64,000 nucleotides of DNA from positions 62,001-126,000 of the forward strand of contig JAUHYD010000003.1 in assembly GCA_030426665.1 (NCBI GenBank), in the 5' to 3' direction. The DNA is from Bacteroidia bacterium. Lineage in GTDB: Bacteria > Bacteroidota > Bacteroidia > Chitinophagales > Chitinophagaceae. Within the stretch, counting starts at the first letter, position 1, and each line of letters starts with the position of its first letter. The notes below the pieces were generated by a model, which searched no databases, had not been told where the DNA came from, and saw only the letters and a list, made by a program, of their open reading frames with translations. Shown here piece after piece: positions 25,157-34,229 of the stretch. The translations under genes were made by a program, and so were the position numbers.

Positions 25157-26185
25157 CTAAAGCCCCATCGAGTAGTTTTTTTCATAAAACTTTATTTCGT
25201 TTTCTGATGGATTAAAAGGCTTATGTGACCGGGAGCACATATTTCGATGTGTAAAATAATACTCTGTTATATCCCCTCCATTAGTCTGGACAAATACGAT
25301 ATCAGGCTCACTATACTTTGCCTTTTCTTCCCACAGGGTGATGTAGTCTTCGAGTGTATAGCTAATAACACCAGTGTTCATTACATATGCATCAGGAAAC
25401 CGTTGTTGTAAGACACCGGTTATCGTGAACTCATTGTTCAGGAACGGACAGAATATACCTGAGTCACCCATAAACAGGATATGCTTCTTTTTCTTGGGAA
25501 AGACGATATCTTCGTCCATTCGTACCCCCTGAGCATTTGCCCTGACATGATATGGCAAATCTTTGCCACCGTCTCGTATTTCGTCGACACCGGGCGCAAA
25601 GTCACCAAAAGTCTCCGGTCTTTCCGAATCTTTATACTTGGCTGTTGCCGAATTATCCCAATACTTCTTAATATAAGGTTCCAGGTGGTCTGCAATATAA
25701 ATTGCTCCCTTTTTAGACCAGTGTCCGTCTTTAGGCCATTGTGTCACCTCTTTAGGGCTTTTTCGGGCAATTATCGGGTTGAAATTGAGGTACTCGATTC
25801 CGAGTTGCCTGCAGACCTCCCCGATGTAGGGCGTACCGTACTTGCTGCGCTTTGTAGCACTTCCGGTTTCGGGAGTGAGGCAAATAAAAACGAGCTTGGC
25901 ACCTGACCCTTCGATAAGTTCCTTTAGCTTGGCCGCATCTCTTTTATACCGGCTTTTCAGCTCTGCATAAAGGGCAGTACCCGGCCCCTTGTCCAATATC
26001 CTTTCTTCCGGAATCTTGAAATACTTTTTCTTGATTCTTGCAATTTTTCTGCGGTTCTCCTCTTCCTGCTTTTGGGCAACCAGTTCTTCCATTGTAGGTT
26101 GCCTGGTTGGTTCCACCTCCCTACAGCTGTTTATAAATGGTGCAGCAAACGCAATTATGGGCAATAACTTTCGAAACAGTTTCAT
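25157..26185 (-). CDS. AlgJ/AlgX-type SGNH lipoprotein (acyl transfer to an exported polymer)
   Basis: Numbered from the first possible Met (26206): lipoprotein signal with Cys28 (FINSC); a charged helix (40-65); the DxH motif Asp160-Gly-His162 in WPKDGHWSKKGA; then GDS with Ser249 in LFMGDSGIF. Asp/His before Ser is the order known from the O-acetyltransferases AlgX and AlgJ, opposite to DltD and ordinary SGNH esterases. In those systems the SGNH protein places the acyl group delivered by an MBOAT onto the polysaccharide. It follows the MBOAT gene after about 280 bp. ATG 26185 puts the signal peptide right at the N-terminus. A paralogue lies at 51679-52701. Confidence 0.78.
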   Translation of the reverse strand: MKLFRKLLPIIAFAAPFINSCREVEPTRQPTMEELVAQKQEEENRRKIARIKKKYFKIPEERILDKGPGTALYAELKSRYKRDAAKLKELIEGSGAKLVFICLTPETGSATKRSKYGTPYIGEVCRQLGIEYLNFNPIIARKSPKEVTQWPKDGHWSKKGAIYIADHLEPYIKKYWDNSATAKYKDSERPETFGDFAPGVDEIRDGGKDLPYHVRANAQGVRMDEDIVFPKKKKHILFMGDSGIFCPFLNNEFTITGVLQQRFPDAYVMNTGVISYTLEDYITLWEEKAKYSEPDIVFVQTNGGDITEYYFTHRNMCSRSHKPFNPSENEIKFYEKNYSMGL

Positions 26186-26487
26186 AGTCCTAAAGGTTAA
26201 ATTCATAAGATTCTACGGCTTTACTTTTTGCAGAATCAGTAAACAATAAACTCAATTTCGTCGATAATAATATGCTGTGTATTCCTACCTGTTCAACATA
26301 GTTGCCAGATTGTACAACAAAAACGCTTTGGGCGAAAGTAAAAAAAAGTCCTCAACAGAAAATATATTTGACTAAAACTATTGCCAGCGATTGTCACAGG
26401 TATCGGTTAGGCGGTCATGATATATTAATTACTTTCAGTTATGCTATTTTCGAGACAGATTGCATAAATACGAAGTGAGTTTCTGAA

Positions 26488-27960
26488 CTAGAATTTGAAG
26501 TAATAGTATTCAGCCATGTCAACTTTCTTGTGGAAAAAATATATCGACAAGCAGATAGCCACATATATTGCCAGCTTAATGCCCAAACTAAGCATCATTA
26601 TCTTTTTATTTTTGGGCGCACGCTTTCTCACCACCTTTGTTGGCAACCACTGGTCGACATCCAGCGTATAACGACCCTTACGCTGCAGCCACTCAATTAC
26701 AACCATCGGGATGCCCCAAACCAAGTATTCAACAACAAATGTATCGGGTGCGGAAAACAGGCTGCCGGAGCAAATCCTACCAATCATTCTCATAGCCTGA
26801 GCCAAATCATTTGCCCGGAAGAAAATCCAGGAAAAAAGCATAAAAATAAGCACGACGAATGTACTGATTAACCCACCCAACCAAGAAGGCATCTTTCCTA
26901 ATAGCCTAGTCCGAATATCCTTGGTAAGTATCTCAAAAATAATAGCGATACCGTTTACCACCCCGAAAACTATAAACTGCCACCCGGCTCCATGCCATAT
27001 ACCACTGATGAAAAAAGTAATAAAGATGCCGACAATAACGCCCCACTTACCCCACCGTTTAAGACCAAAAACTAATGGATTATAGATATACGAGTACAAC
27101 CAATTGGTAAGTGAAATATGCCATCTGCGCCAATATTCAGCGACACTCTTACTGAATAGCGGCAAATTAAAATTCTGAATGATGTCGATGCCGAACATTT
27201 TGGCACATCCTCTTGCCATGCTAGAGTATCCGGAAAAGTCTGCATAAATGTTTATCCCAAACAATGCGGCACCGATAAACAAAGAACTCCCACTCAGATC
27301 TACATTATTGGCAGAGAAGCAATAGCTGACCGCCATGGAAATATTGTCTGCTACTACCATTTTCTTGAAAAGCCCCCACAGAAACTCTCCAATACCTTCT
27401 GTTACGGAATTGACAGAAACAGTCGCTTTCTTTTTGAATTGCGGCAAGACGGTAGTAGCTGCAGGAATGGGACCTGACAGCAACTGTGGAAAGAAGCAGA
27501 TATAAGTAGCAAAGGTGAGGTAATTAGCCTCCGGCTCAATTGCCTCGTAATACACATCGAGTATATACCCCAATATTGCAAAGGTGTAAAAACTGATTCC
27601 TACCGGCACCAAAATGTGTAGTGCACCAGCCTCCCAAGACTCAAGCCCCTTGATGTTACCAAGAATAAATCCACTGTACTTTGTATAAATAAGTCCGGCA
27701 CTCAAAACAACCAGGCTTAGTATGAGCAAGCCCTTTCTGCGTTTTTCATTTTCCTGCCTGCCAATTAGCTTTCCCAACACATAGCTAACGGAGACCATTG
27801 CCATCAGGTATATAGGAAACGAATAGTGCAGCCAGGCATAAAAAATCAAACTTCCGGCAAGGAGTATCAAATTCTGGGCATTGCGATTCTTATACAACAG
27901 CCAATAGACTGCCAATAGAATAGCGAAAAACACTCCGAACTCCAGAGAATTAAAAAGCAT
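26488..27960 (-). CDS. MBOAT-family O-acyltransferase (AlgI/DltB type)
   Basis: Multi-pass inner-membrane acyltransferase of 490 residues that moves an acyl group across the membrane. The N-terminus MLFNSLEFGVFFAIL is the AlgI-type start. The conserved cytoplasmic loop reads YWRRWHISLTNW (about 276-287), and the catalytic His323 lies in GIWHGAGW. About ten to twelve helices are visible. AlgI uses acetyl-CoA or a similar donor, while DltB takes D-alanine from a carrier protein. The carrier-protein gene 24 bp upstream suggests the latter mode here, which is inference. Confidence 0.92.
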   Translation of the reverse strand: MLFNSLEFGVFFAILLAVYWLLYKNRNAQNLILLAGSLIFYAWLHYSFPIYLMAMVSVSYVLGKLIGRQENEKRRKGLLILSLVVLSAGLIYTKYSGFILGNIKGLESWEAGALHILVPVGISFYTFAILGYILDVYYEAIEPEANYLTFATYICFFPQLLSGPIPAATTVLPQFKKKATVSVNSVTEGIGEFLWGLFKKMVVADNISMAVSYCFSANNVDLSGSSLFIGAALFGINIYADFSGYSSMARGCAKMFGIDIIQNFNLPLFSKSVAEYWRRWHISLTNWLYSYIYNPLVFGLKRWGKWGVIVGIFITFFISGIWHGAGWQFIVFGVVNGIAIIFEILTKDIRTRLLGKMPSWLGGLISTFVVLIFMLFSWIFFRANDLAQAMRMIGRICSGSLFSAPDTFVVEYLVWGIPMVVIEWLQRKGRYTLDVDQWLPTKVVRKRAPKNKKIMMLSLGIKLAIYVAICLSIYFFHKKVDMAEYYYFKF

Positions 27961-27984
27961 ACTGTTTAAGGGGTAAAGTGCAGC

Positions 27985-28233
27985 CTATTTTGCTGCCAGC
28001 TTCTTCTGAATACAGGCAACCATGTCACCCACATTGTTAAACTTCATTATTTCCATCAGCTTAAATTTGATATAAAAATGCTTTTCGATACTATCCATCA
28101 ATATCATGTGCGTAAGTGAGTCCCAACCATCGATATCTGCAGCAGTAGTTTCGGGAGCGACTGTTACACCCTCTTTTTTTAATATCGTTTCGTATATTTT
28201 GTTGAGCTGCCCGTACAATTCGTTTTCTTCCAT
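27985..28233 (-). CDS. Acyl/peptidyl carrier protein
   Basis: An 82-residue carrier protein. The phosphopantetheine attachment site is Ser39 in DGWDSLTHMIL, followed by the helix IEKHFYIKFKLMEIMKF. Length and sequence fit stand-alone carriers such as DltC or special ACPs better than the housekeeping AcpP, which is more acidic. It sits 6 bp behind the GNAT gene and 24 bp ahead of the MBOAT gene, so it probably shuttles the group activated by the adenylation enzyme. Confidence 0.9.
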   Translation of the reverse strand: MEENELYGQLNKIYETILKKEGVTVAPETTAADIDGWDSLTHMILMDSIEKHFYIKFKLMEIMKFNNVGDMVACIQKKLAAK

Positions 28234-28239
28234 TATTTA

Positions 28240-28896
28240 TCAATTTAGAATTCGTTCCATCAATATTTTAGTATCGCAAGATAGTAGTTTTGTAATTGCA
28301 GGGTCGTCCAATTTTTTCTCTTTGACCGTTATAAAGCCCGCCTTTTCGTACGCCCTGATTGCCGGAGCATTGCTACCCATAAGCATCACCTGCACTTTTT
28401 CTACCTGCTTGCCTTCTTCTCTATTCCGGCGAATATGCTCATCAACAAGTTGGGCAGCTAATCCTCTTCCTCTGTACCCTTCAGCGCTATATACGTACTC
28501 AATTTGCAATGCGCCTTGCTCCCTATCTATATTTACTGCATTTACCAGCTTCATTTGCGGCACGGCCTTCATCAGCACCTCTCTATCGGTGTGGTACATG
28601 AATAAGTTACTTTTTATCATGCTACTTGCCATGCCTTCTTCGCCTTCAATCCAGCCGCTGATCGTAGCTGCCGGCACACCGTCTACCTCAGCAATAATAA
28701 ACCCGGGCAAGTATAGCTCCTGCCCTCCCATTTCTTCGTCGAGAATTTTTCCCAGGATGACTTTCAGCTCATCTTCGGTAATTGAGAAAACAGCACAATA
28801 GCTTATTGTATCGCTTCCGCTCTTTTCGGCTTCGGTAATAGCTTTTATTACAAAATCTTTGTCAGCGGCATTTGCGCGCCTGAATGTCACACTCAT
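28240..28896 (-). CDS. GNAT-family N-acetyltransferase
   Basis: A 218-residue GNAT. The acetyl-CoA loop is YRGRGLAAQLVDEHIRR (about 143-159) and the C-terminal pattern is NAPAIRAYEKAGF. The N-terminal half begins VTFRRANAADKDFV. The start ATG overlaps the stop of the adenylation gene (ATGA, 4 bp), so translation is probably coupled. It could acylate the amino group of the carrier-bound amino acid before transfer, or act on a free precursor; neither is shown. Confidence 0.85.
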   Translation of the reverse strand: MSVTFRRANAADKDFVIKAITEAEKSGSDTISYCAVFSITEDELKVILGKILDEEMGGQELYLPGFIIAEVDGVPAATISGWIEGEEGMASSMIKSNLFMYHTDREVLMKAVPQMKLVNAVNIDREQGALQIEYVYSAEGYRGRGLAAQLVDEHIRRNREEGKQVEKVQVMLMGSNAPAIRAYEKAGFITVKEKKLDDPAITKLLSCDTKILMERILN

Positions 28897-30371
28897 ATAC
28901 CTGTATTTGTGATTCTCTGTTGTAACTCACGTCTGTCTATCTTTCCATTTACATTCAATGGAAACGGAGCAATACAATGAATTTCTGAAGGCATCATATA
29001 AGACGGAATTCTTGTCTTAAGGTCGGCCAACACATTATCTCTATCAACCGATTCCATTTCAATGACCAATTCCAGATGCTCCAACCCCTGAGCGTTGTGG
29101 ACAACCAAGGCAACAGCACTGCAACCACAGGCGGCTCTCGCATGATGTTCTATTTCGCTCAGTTCAATTCTGAAACCCTGTACCTTGACCTGATGGTCTA
29201 CCCTACCACAAAAGGTGAAGTTACCATCTGCCTCCCGCAATGCGATATCCCCTGTGCGGTAATACCTGATGCCATCCTTTTCAAAAAATACCAATTTGCT
29301 CTTTTCAGCATCGAGGTAGCCGGGTGTAAGTTGATTTCCGAACAGGCAAAGCTCTCCTTTTTCTCCATCGGGTAAAAACCGGTTGTCACTTCCCTCAATT
29401 GCCGCCCCCATGCCATACATCGGTTTGCCGATACACACAATACCATTATTTGCCGCCACGCCCTTCTCGGCATCTATCCGATACGTGAGACAGAAAATGG
29501 TAGCTTCTGTGGGGCCATAAACATTTTCGACGATTGCATTAGGCAAACATTTCTGCCACTCAAGGACAACATCTTTATGTAGCGCTTCGCCGCAAAACAG
29601 CGAATACCTCATTGAAGGCAGGTTGATTTCATCGAAATACTGCCTTAAAAAGGTAAGTACCGATGGCACCATCAGTGCAAACGTAATGTCATGTTCTTCT
29701 AAGAGCGCATAGACGTTCATAAACTTCATACCGGTATCCGGGACCGGGTAAACACACGCCCCGACACAAAGTGGCATCAAGTAGCTCATCACAGAAAGAT
29801 CAAAAGTGAGGTCGAACATCTGTAAGAAGCGATCTTGCTCACTAACCTGATAACCCAGCTTAAAAAAGGCGTCTGTAAACGATGCTACGTTTGCATAGGT
29901 GATTGGCGTTCCTTTTGGCTTTCCTGTACTACCCGACGTAAACAAAATGTATGCAAACGAGCTACTCAAATCTGCGCCAACCGACTGCACCGAACATGTA
30001 TCCGCGTTAATGTTATTTGTATTGCAATTAGCAACGCCCGCATACTCAGAAACGGCTAATCCGGACAAAATGACAATTAAGTCTGCCTGCTCTGTTATCT
30101 GCGCAACTCTATCGGCAGGATGACCGGGGTGTACCGGAACATAGGTTTTCCCCAATAATAAAGTAGCAATGATTGCTGCATAGGTATCAAGCGAGTCTTG
30201 TATCAACACACCAACCCTATCACCAGCGCTATAATCCTGCAATAAAGTTTTCTGAATAGCAGCAACCCTAACGGCAAGTTCATTGTATGTATAGTGCGTT
30301 CCCTGAATACAAAACGCATTTCGGGTACCATACTTTTCAAACGACGAAATTATCTTCTTTAGAAAATCCAT
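28893..30371 (-). CDS. Amino-acid adenylation enzyme (DltA-like)
   Basis: A 492-residue ANL-superfamily enzyme that would activate a carboxylic or amino acid with ATP and load it on a carrier protein. Core motifs: ILFTSGSTGKPKGT (A3), NVYGPTEATIF (A5), YRTGDIAL (A7), GRVDHQVKVQGFRIELSEIE (A8) and the catalytic Lys in NVNGKIDRREL (A10). Stand-alone length and layout match DltA. The substrate pocket cannot be read reliably by eye, so D-Ala is not assured. The start at 30371 is chosen because a -7 element (30411-30418) and a leader hairpin lie within the longer frame beginning at 30413. First gene of the operon. Confidence 0.88.
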   Translation of the reverse strand: MDFLKKIISSFEKYGTRNAFCIQGTHYTYNELAVRVAAIQKTLLQDYSAGDRVGVLIQDSLDTYAAIIATLLLGKTYVPVHPGHPADRVAQITEQADLIVILSGLAVSEYAGVANCNTNNINADTCSVQSVGADLSSSFAYILFTSGSTGKPKGTPITYANVASFTDAFFKLGYQVSEQDRFLQMFDLTFDLSVMSYLMPLCVGACVYPVPDTGMKFMNVYALLEEHDITFALMVPSVLTFLRQYFDEINLPSMRYSLFCGEALHKDVVLEWQKCLPNAIVENVYGPTEATIFCLTYRIDAEKGVAANNGIVCIGKPMYGMGAAIEGSDNRFLPDGEKGELCLFGNQLTPGYLDAEKSKLVFFEKDGIRYYRTGDIALREADGNFTFCGRVDHQVKVQGFRIELSEIEHHARAACGCSAVALVVHNAQGLEHLELVIEMESVDRDNVLADLKTRIPSYMMPSEIHCIAPFPLNVNGKIDRRELQQRITNTGI

Positions 30372-30380
30372 ATAAAAATC

Positions 30381-30406
30381 GCTGCCCATACTTGTATATG
30401 GACAGC
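30381..30406 (-). promoter_or_regulatory. Leader hairpin of the adenylation operon
   Basis: Minus-strand GCTGTCCATA-TACAAG-TATGGGCAGC, a 10-bp stem with one G-U pair, lies between the -7 element and the start codon at 30371. It would form at the very 5' end of the mRNA. Confidence 0.55.
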
Positions 30407-30410
30407 GATA

Positions 30411-30418
30411 CAAAAATA
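30411..30418 (-). promoter_or_regulatory. -7 element TATTTTTG of the adenylation operon
   Basis: Perfect minus-strand TAnnTTTG about 40 nt before the ATG at 30371. It coincides with the first codon of the longer open frame, which supports the shorter start. Confidence 0.55.
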
Positions 30419-30529
30419 TACAGATTGGCCGTTTATACTGCGTCTTATTTATAAAAAGCAGGTTAACGTTACAAAAATTGCTCTATGAGCGTCGATAAGT
30501 TGACTGTTTTGTCAAATAATCGCCTAAAA

Positions 30530-31336
30530 CTACATTCCGGATACCGTAACAGACTTTGACTGGAGCGTATGGGCACTAAAGTAGCCGATTGCACCACCCT
30601 CTACATTCGAAACGGGATTTGCAGGCGCAGCAGACATTCCGTTGGTACTCTGGGTAAGGCTGAACCAATATTTGTATACCACAGGATCAATGCAAAGTAC
30701 ATCTACCGTCACCACGTCTCCGATTTTTACTTTTTCTTCTTCGTCGTCGCTAAAAAGGAACAGCTTTGCTTTGTTTACGCGGTCGTTTGTATAGTCGTCG
30801 TTTGTCACGAATATCTCGTTTATCGCCTTACCATTGACATATTGCTTTGCCTGGTAGCAATGACCTAATGGCGGCGGATCCCTAAATTCCACGTTTGCCA
30901 AATAATATACGTCCCCGAACAAGTTGTCAGTTGTCATATACAATGTGTCAAAATTGACTTTTAGTGGCATTGTTGAGCGGGCAGTAAATGTGTTACCATT
31001 GGCTGTAATATCCAACAGATAGGTGTGACCCGGTATGCCTGCAAAAGCGGCATCAGTATACTCTCCGGGTGCGGTTTCCGCAAGTGTAACGGTGGAGCTA
31101 CCGTCTAAATCGGATATCGTAACTGCGGCTCCACTAACCGAATTAAAGCTATTGTCCTCGGTGAAGTTCTTGGTTTGAGAAAGCAACACCCTACAAGTGC
31201 CCGAACTGTCGGTAACAACGGCCTCAACTACATACCGTTTGTCTGCGTCTTTGAGCTCGACATCGATAACCTTGGTGCAGGAAGAAAAAAGTAATAAACT
31301 ACCTATAACGGTACTGGCAAAAAGAACTGTCTTCAT
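30530..31336 (-). CDS. DUF4249 lipoprotein
   Basis: A 268-residue lipoprotein (signal peptide with Cys at about 20 in LFSSC) whose start CTKVIDVELKDADKRYVVEAVVTD is the DUF4249 signature. The first domain (about 25-115) is a beta sandwich like those of fibronectin or carboxypeptidase-regulatory type. DUF4249 proteins nearly always follow a TonB receptor gene and are thought to assist its uptake function. Here the gap is 6 bp, so both are one operon. Confidence 0.88.
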   Translation of the reverse strand: MKTVLFASTVIGSLLLFSSCTKVIDVELKDADKRYVVEAVVTDSSGTCRVLLSQTKNFTEDNSFNSVSGAAVTISDLDGSSTVTLAETAPGEYTDAAFAGIPGHTYLLDITANGNTFTARSTMPLKVNFDTLYMTTDNLFGDVYYLANVEFRDPPPLGHCYQAKQYVNGKAINEIFVTNDDYTNDRVNKAKLFLFSDDEEEKVKIGDVVTVDVLCIDPVVYKYWFSLTQSTNGMSAAPANPVSNVEGGAIGYFSAHTLQSKSVTVSGM

Positions 31337-31342
31337 CTTTAT

Positions 31343-33655
31343 TTAGAATTTAAAATTGTATGAAATGGAAGGAATAAATTTGAATAAGGCAGTCTGAACG
31401 GCCTCTGTCCGGGTAGGGTCTGCCTTACTCTCGCGAAACTCAATTGTGTATGCATTCTCGCGGCCATAAGCATTATACAGGCTGAATGACAACTCAGATG
31501 TTCTTCTTTTAGTCTTTTTCAGCAGCCATGTCGCACCCAAATCCAGCCTGTGGTAAGCGGGCATTCGGTAACCATTGCGTTCAGTGTAATAGAATACAAC
31601 CTGATCCGCTACACTATATTTACCCGCAGGGAACGTAATAGCATTACCTGTATAATATATCCAGTTTGCCGAAAATGTCCATTTCTTGTTTAACTGATAA
31701 GTACCTACAATAGCAATATCATGCGTTCTATCCTGACGAGCGTTGTACCATTGGTTGTTACTGATTCCGTCAATCTTGCGTTCCGTCTTAGACAATGTAT
31801 AGCTTAACCAACCCGTAAACTTACCTGCTTTCTTTTTCATCAATACCTCTAAGCCATAAGCTCTTCCTTTTCCGAACAGCAGCTGACTTTCTATGGCGTC
31901 TGAGTTGATATAAATATCAGCACCATTTCTGTAGTCAATCTGATTTTGCATGTCTTTGTAGTAAGTCTCCACAGTTAACTCGTACTTATCATCCGCCAGG
32001 TTCTTATAATACCCTATCGAAAACTGGTCAGCTATTTCCGGCTTGATGATGTTGGTACTTGCCAACCACTTGTCAGTAGGATTTGATGACGTAGAGTTTG
32101 AGATCAGGTGCATGTTCTGAACATTCCGTACGTACGCCGCCTTTACCGAAGAAGACTCATTGAACTGATAGCTTGCAGCCAACCTTGACTCGGGGTTTAT
32201 ATAGGTTTCTACAACTTCACCCCTTTTATAATGGTTTGTATCTGTAACTAACCCATCGTTGTCAATACCAAAGAAATCGCCCTCTCCCAAGATACTAAAG
32301 GATGTAAGTCTGACACCATAGGTAAGATCTATTTTATCAGTCGCTTTCCACGTATTAGTTGCAAAAATTGCATTCTCCAGAGAGTGTCTCTTCTGCAATG
32401 CCGACGAGTTTACAGAGCTGGTTGACGAAGATTTTATTTCTCCGGGAGTAAGTGAATGGTAAATACCGTTTAACCCAAATCGTAAACTATTGCGGCTATT
32501 CAGGTACCATTGAAACTCCTGTTTAAGGTTCCAGTCACGTATCTGAGAAAATATATCAAAGTCGTTTGCTCCAAAAGCAATATCTATTTTGTAATTATAC
32601 TTACTGTATATAAGAGAAGTATTTGAGAATAACTTGCTGCTGAAAATGTGGTTCCACCTTGCTGTTCCGGTTGCATTGCCCCAGCTCAGCCCAAATGTCT
32701 CCCCCACACCCAGCTTGTCCTGTCCGAAGTAACCAGACAGATACAGTCTGTCTTTGTCGCCGAGGGTATAATTGAGTTTTGCATTCAAATCATAAAAAAA
32801 GAGGGTGTTTTGGTTAATAGTAGAATCGGGAGACAATTTCAAAAACACATCGGCATAGGTACGACGCCCTGTTACCAAAAATGACGACTTACCTTTCTTA
32901 ATAGGTCCTTCAATATTGGCTTTGGCAGAAATAAGCCCGATTCCACCACTTACAGAATAGTCCTGATTGTTACCGTCGTTCATTTTTATATCCAGAACAG
33001 ACGACAACCTACCACCATATTGCGCCGGCATTCCTCCTTTGTACACGGTCATATCCTTGATGGCATCAGAATTGAAAGTGGAGAAAAACCCAAGCAAGTG
33101 CGATGCATTGTACACCGGCGCTTCGTCAAGCAGAATCAAATTCTGGTCAGAGCCACCTCCCCTAACAAAAAAGCCGCTATTCCCGTCTCCGGCAGACTTA
33201 ATACCCGGAAGCAACTGAACCGTCTTCAGTAAGTCGCGCTCACCCATCAGTACAGGTATATTTTTAATTTCGGCGGTTGAGAGTCGTTCAACCCCCATCT
33301 GCGTGCCGCTTATGCTACGCCCGGATGATACCGCCTGTATTGTTACCTCATCCAGATTTTGTGCTACTTCATCGAGTTTGATGTTCAGCATCACATCCTT
33401 ATCAAGGGTGACGGTTTCCTGCTTTGTGACCATTCCTATTGAGGTCACCTCAATTGTCTGGTTTCCGGCCGGAAGTGTAATTGAGTAAAAGCCATATTCG
33501 TTACTTACAGTTCCTACCTTTCCGGCCCTGATAGTAGCACCTATTACTGTTTCTCCATTCGCCTTTGAAGTTATAGTCCCACTAAGTGTGTGGGTACTCT
33601 GTGCAACCGCTGCAGTAGATAGTAATAGCGATACTGCAAAAATAATGATTCTCAT
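31343..33655 (-). CDS. TonB-dependent receptor with carboxypeptidase-regulatory-like domain
   Basis: Outer-membrane active transporter. From ATG 33655: signal peptide (MRIIIFAVSLLLSTAAVAQ), CarboxypepD_reg-like domain (about 22-105), plug domain (about 130-240, with LPGIKSAGDGNSGFFVRGGG, DEAPVYNASHLLG and YGGRLSSVLDIKM), then a 22-strand barrel to the last strand SISYNFKF. The length (770) fits the DUF4249-linked group, not SusC. The ligand is unknown. The open frame begins at 33694, but the 13 extra residues precede the signal peptide. Confidence 0.95.
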   Translation of the reverse strand: MRIIIFAVSLLLSTAAVAQSTHTLSGTITSKANGETVIGATIRAGKVGTVSNEYGFYSITLPAGNQTIEVTSIGMVTKQETVTLDKDVMLNIKLDEVAQNLDEVTIQAVSSGRSISGTQMGVERLSTAEIKNIPVLMGERDLLKTVQLLPGIKSAGDGNSGFFVRGGGSDQNLILLDEAPVYNASHLLGFFSTFNSDAIKDMTVYKGGMPAQYGGRLSSVLDIKMNDGNNQDYSVSGGIGLISAKANIEGPIKKGKSSFLVTGRRTYADVFLKLSPDSTINQNTLFFYDLNAKLNYTLGDKDRLYLSGYFGQDKLGVGETFGLSWGNATGTARWNHIFSSKLFSNTSLIYSKYNYKIDIAFGANDFDIFSQIRDWNLKQEFQWYLNSRNSLRFGLNGIYHSLTPGEIKSSSTSSVNSSALQKRHSLENAIFATNTWKATDKIDLTYGVRLTSFSILGEGDFFGIDNDGLVTDTNHYKRGEVVETYINPESRLAASYQFNESSSVKAAYVRNVQNMHLISNSTSSNPTDKWLASTNIIKPEIADQFSIGYYKNLADDKYELTVETYYKDMQNQIDYRNGADIYINSDAIESQLLFGKGRAYGLEVLMKKKAGKFTGWLSYTLSKTERKIDGISNNQWYNARQDRTHDIAIVGTYQLNKKWTFSANWIYYTGNAITFPAGKYSVADQVVFYYTERNGYRMPAYHRLDLGATWLLKKTKRRTSELSFSLYNAYGRENAYTIEFRESKADPTRTEAVQTALFKFIPSISYNFKF

Positions 33656-33880
33656 TTGTGTGTTTTTTATGGGTGCAAAGGTGTTTACAAACACATCATC
33701 TACATTCTGTCTTTCGGTGAAAAGTCAGAAAATGTCGGTGAAAGCGGATTGAAGATGCTGCTTTAAGTTCCCTTTAACACTTTCTGAGGTTAGCAACCTT
33801 AATTTCCTACTTCAGTGCTAACTTCCGGTGGGTAGTAAGAAAAGACGAAACGACGGTATAATTTATTCCAATTTATTTTC

Positions 33881-33889
33881 TACCTTTGC
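33881..33889 (+). promoter_or_regulatory. -7 element TACCTTTGC of tRNA-Met
   Basis: Perfect TAnnTTTGC 13 nt before the mature tRNA 5' end. Confidence 0.65.
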
Positions 33890-33902
33890 CATCCGAAAAA
33901 AC

Positions 33903-33976
33903 GGCGAGATAGCTCAGTTGGTTAGAGCACAGGATTCATAACCCTGAGGTCGGGAGTTCAAATCTCCTTCTCGCTA
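33903..33976 (+). tRNA. tRNA-Met (CAT), elongator
   Basis: Complete 74-nt cloverleaf: acceptor GGCGAGA/TCTCGCT, D-arm GCTCAGTTGGTTAGAGC, anticodon loop TTCATAA, T-arm GGGAG-TTCAAAT-CTCCT, discriminator A. Acceptor positions 4-5 are G and A, not the C-C of tRNA-Ile2, and there is no initiator-type GGG/CCC anticodon stem. Elongator Met is therefore the best call. A terminator follows directly. Confidence 0.92.
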
Positions 33977-33979
33977 CAT

Positions 33980-34013
33980 AGAGGGTGTCTATATTCAGGC
34001 ACCCTCTTTTTTT
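33980..34013 (+). terminator. Terminator of tRNA-Met
   Basis: AGAGGGTG-N12-CACCCTCT followed by TTTTTT, starting 4 bp after the tRNA. Confidence 0.9.
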
Positions 34014-34045
34014 GAGATTTTTACGAAAATCCATCTCATAAAGAA

Positions 34046-34102
34046 AGAGCACAGGATTCTTATCCGCCGCGGCGGACCGGAGTTCAAATCTCCTTCTCGC
34101 TA
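34046..34102 (+). pseudogene. Partial tRNA-Met copy
   Basis: Repeats AGAGCACAGGATTC and, after a divergent middle part, GGAGTTCAAATCTCCTTCTCGCTAC from the tRNA-Met 70 bp upstream. The acceptor 5' strand, D-arm and the correct anticodon are missing; the middle contains the palindrome CCGCCGCGGCGG. Such 3' tRNA copies are typical scars (attR-like) of integrase-mediated insertion. Confidence 0.8.
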
Positions 34103-34229
34103 CTAGTAAATTCAAGCCTTTCAGCGTAAAACCTGAGCGGCTTTTTTTTTTCAGGTAAAACATTTTGAGGTATCCTCTTTCTTCTTTACCTAGTCGAAAA
34201 GTATAATAAGGAGCTTCAAAAAGCGCTGT

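Noticed and set aside
25157..26185. The reversed order of the SGNH blocks (DxH before GDS) as a new circular permutation
   Set aside because: AlgX and AlgJ are already known to have Asp and His before Ser, so the order identifies the family and is not new.
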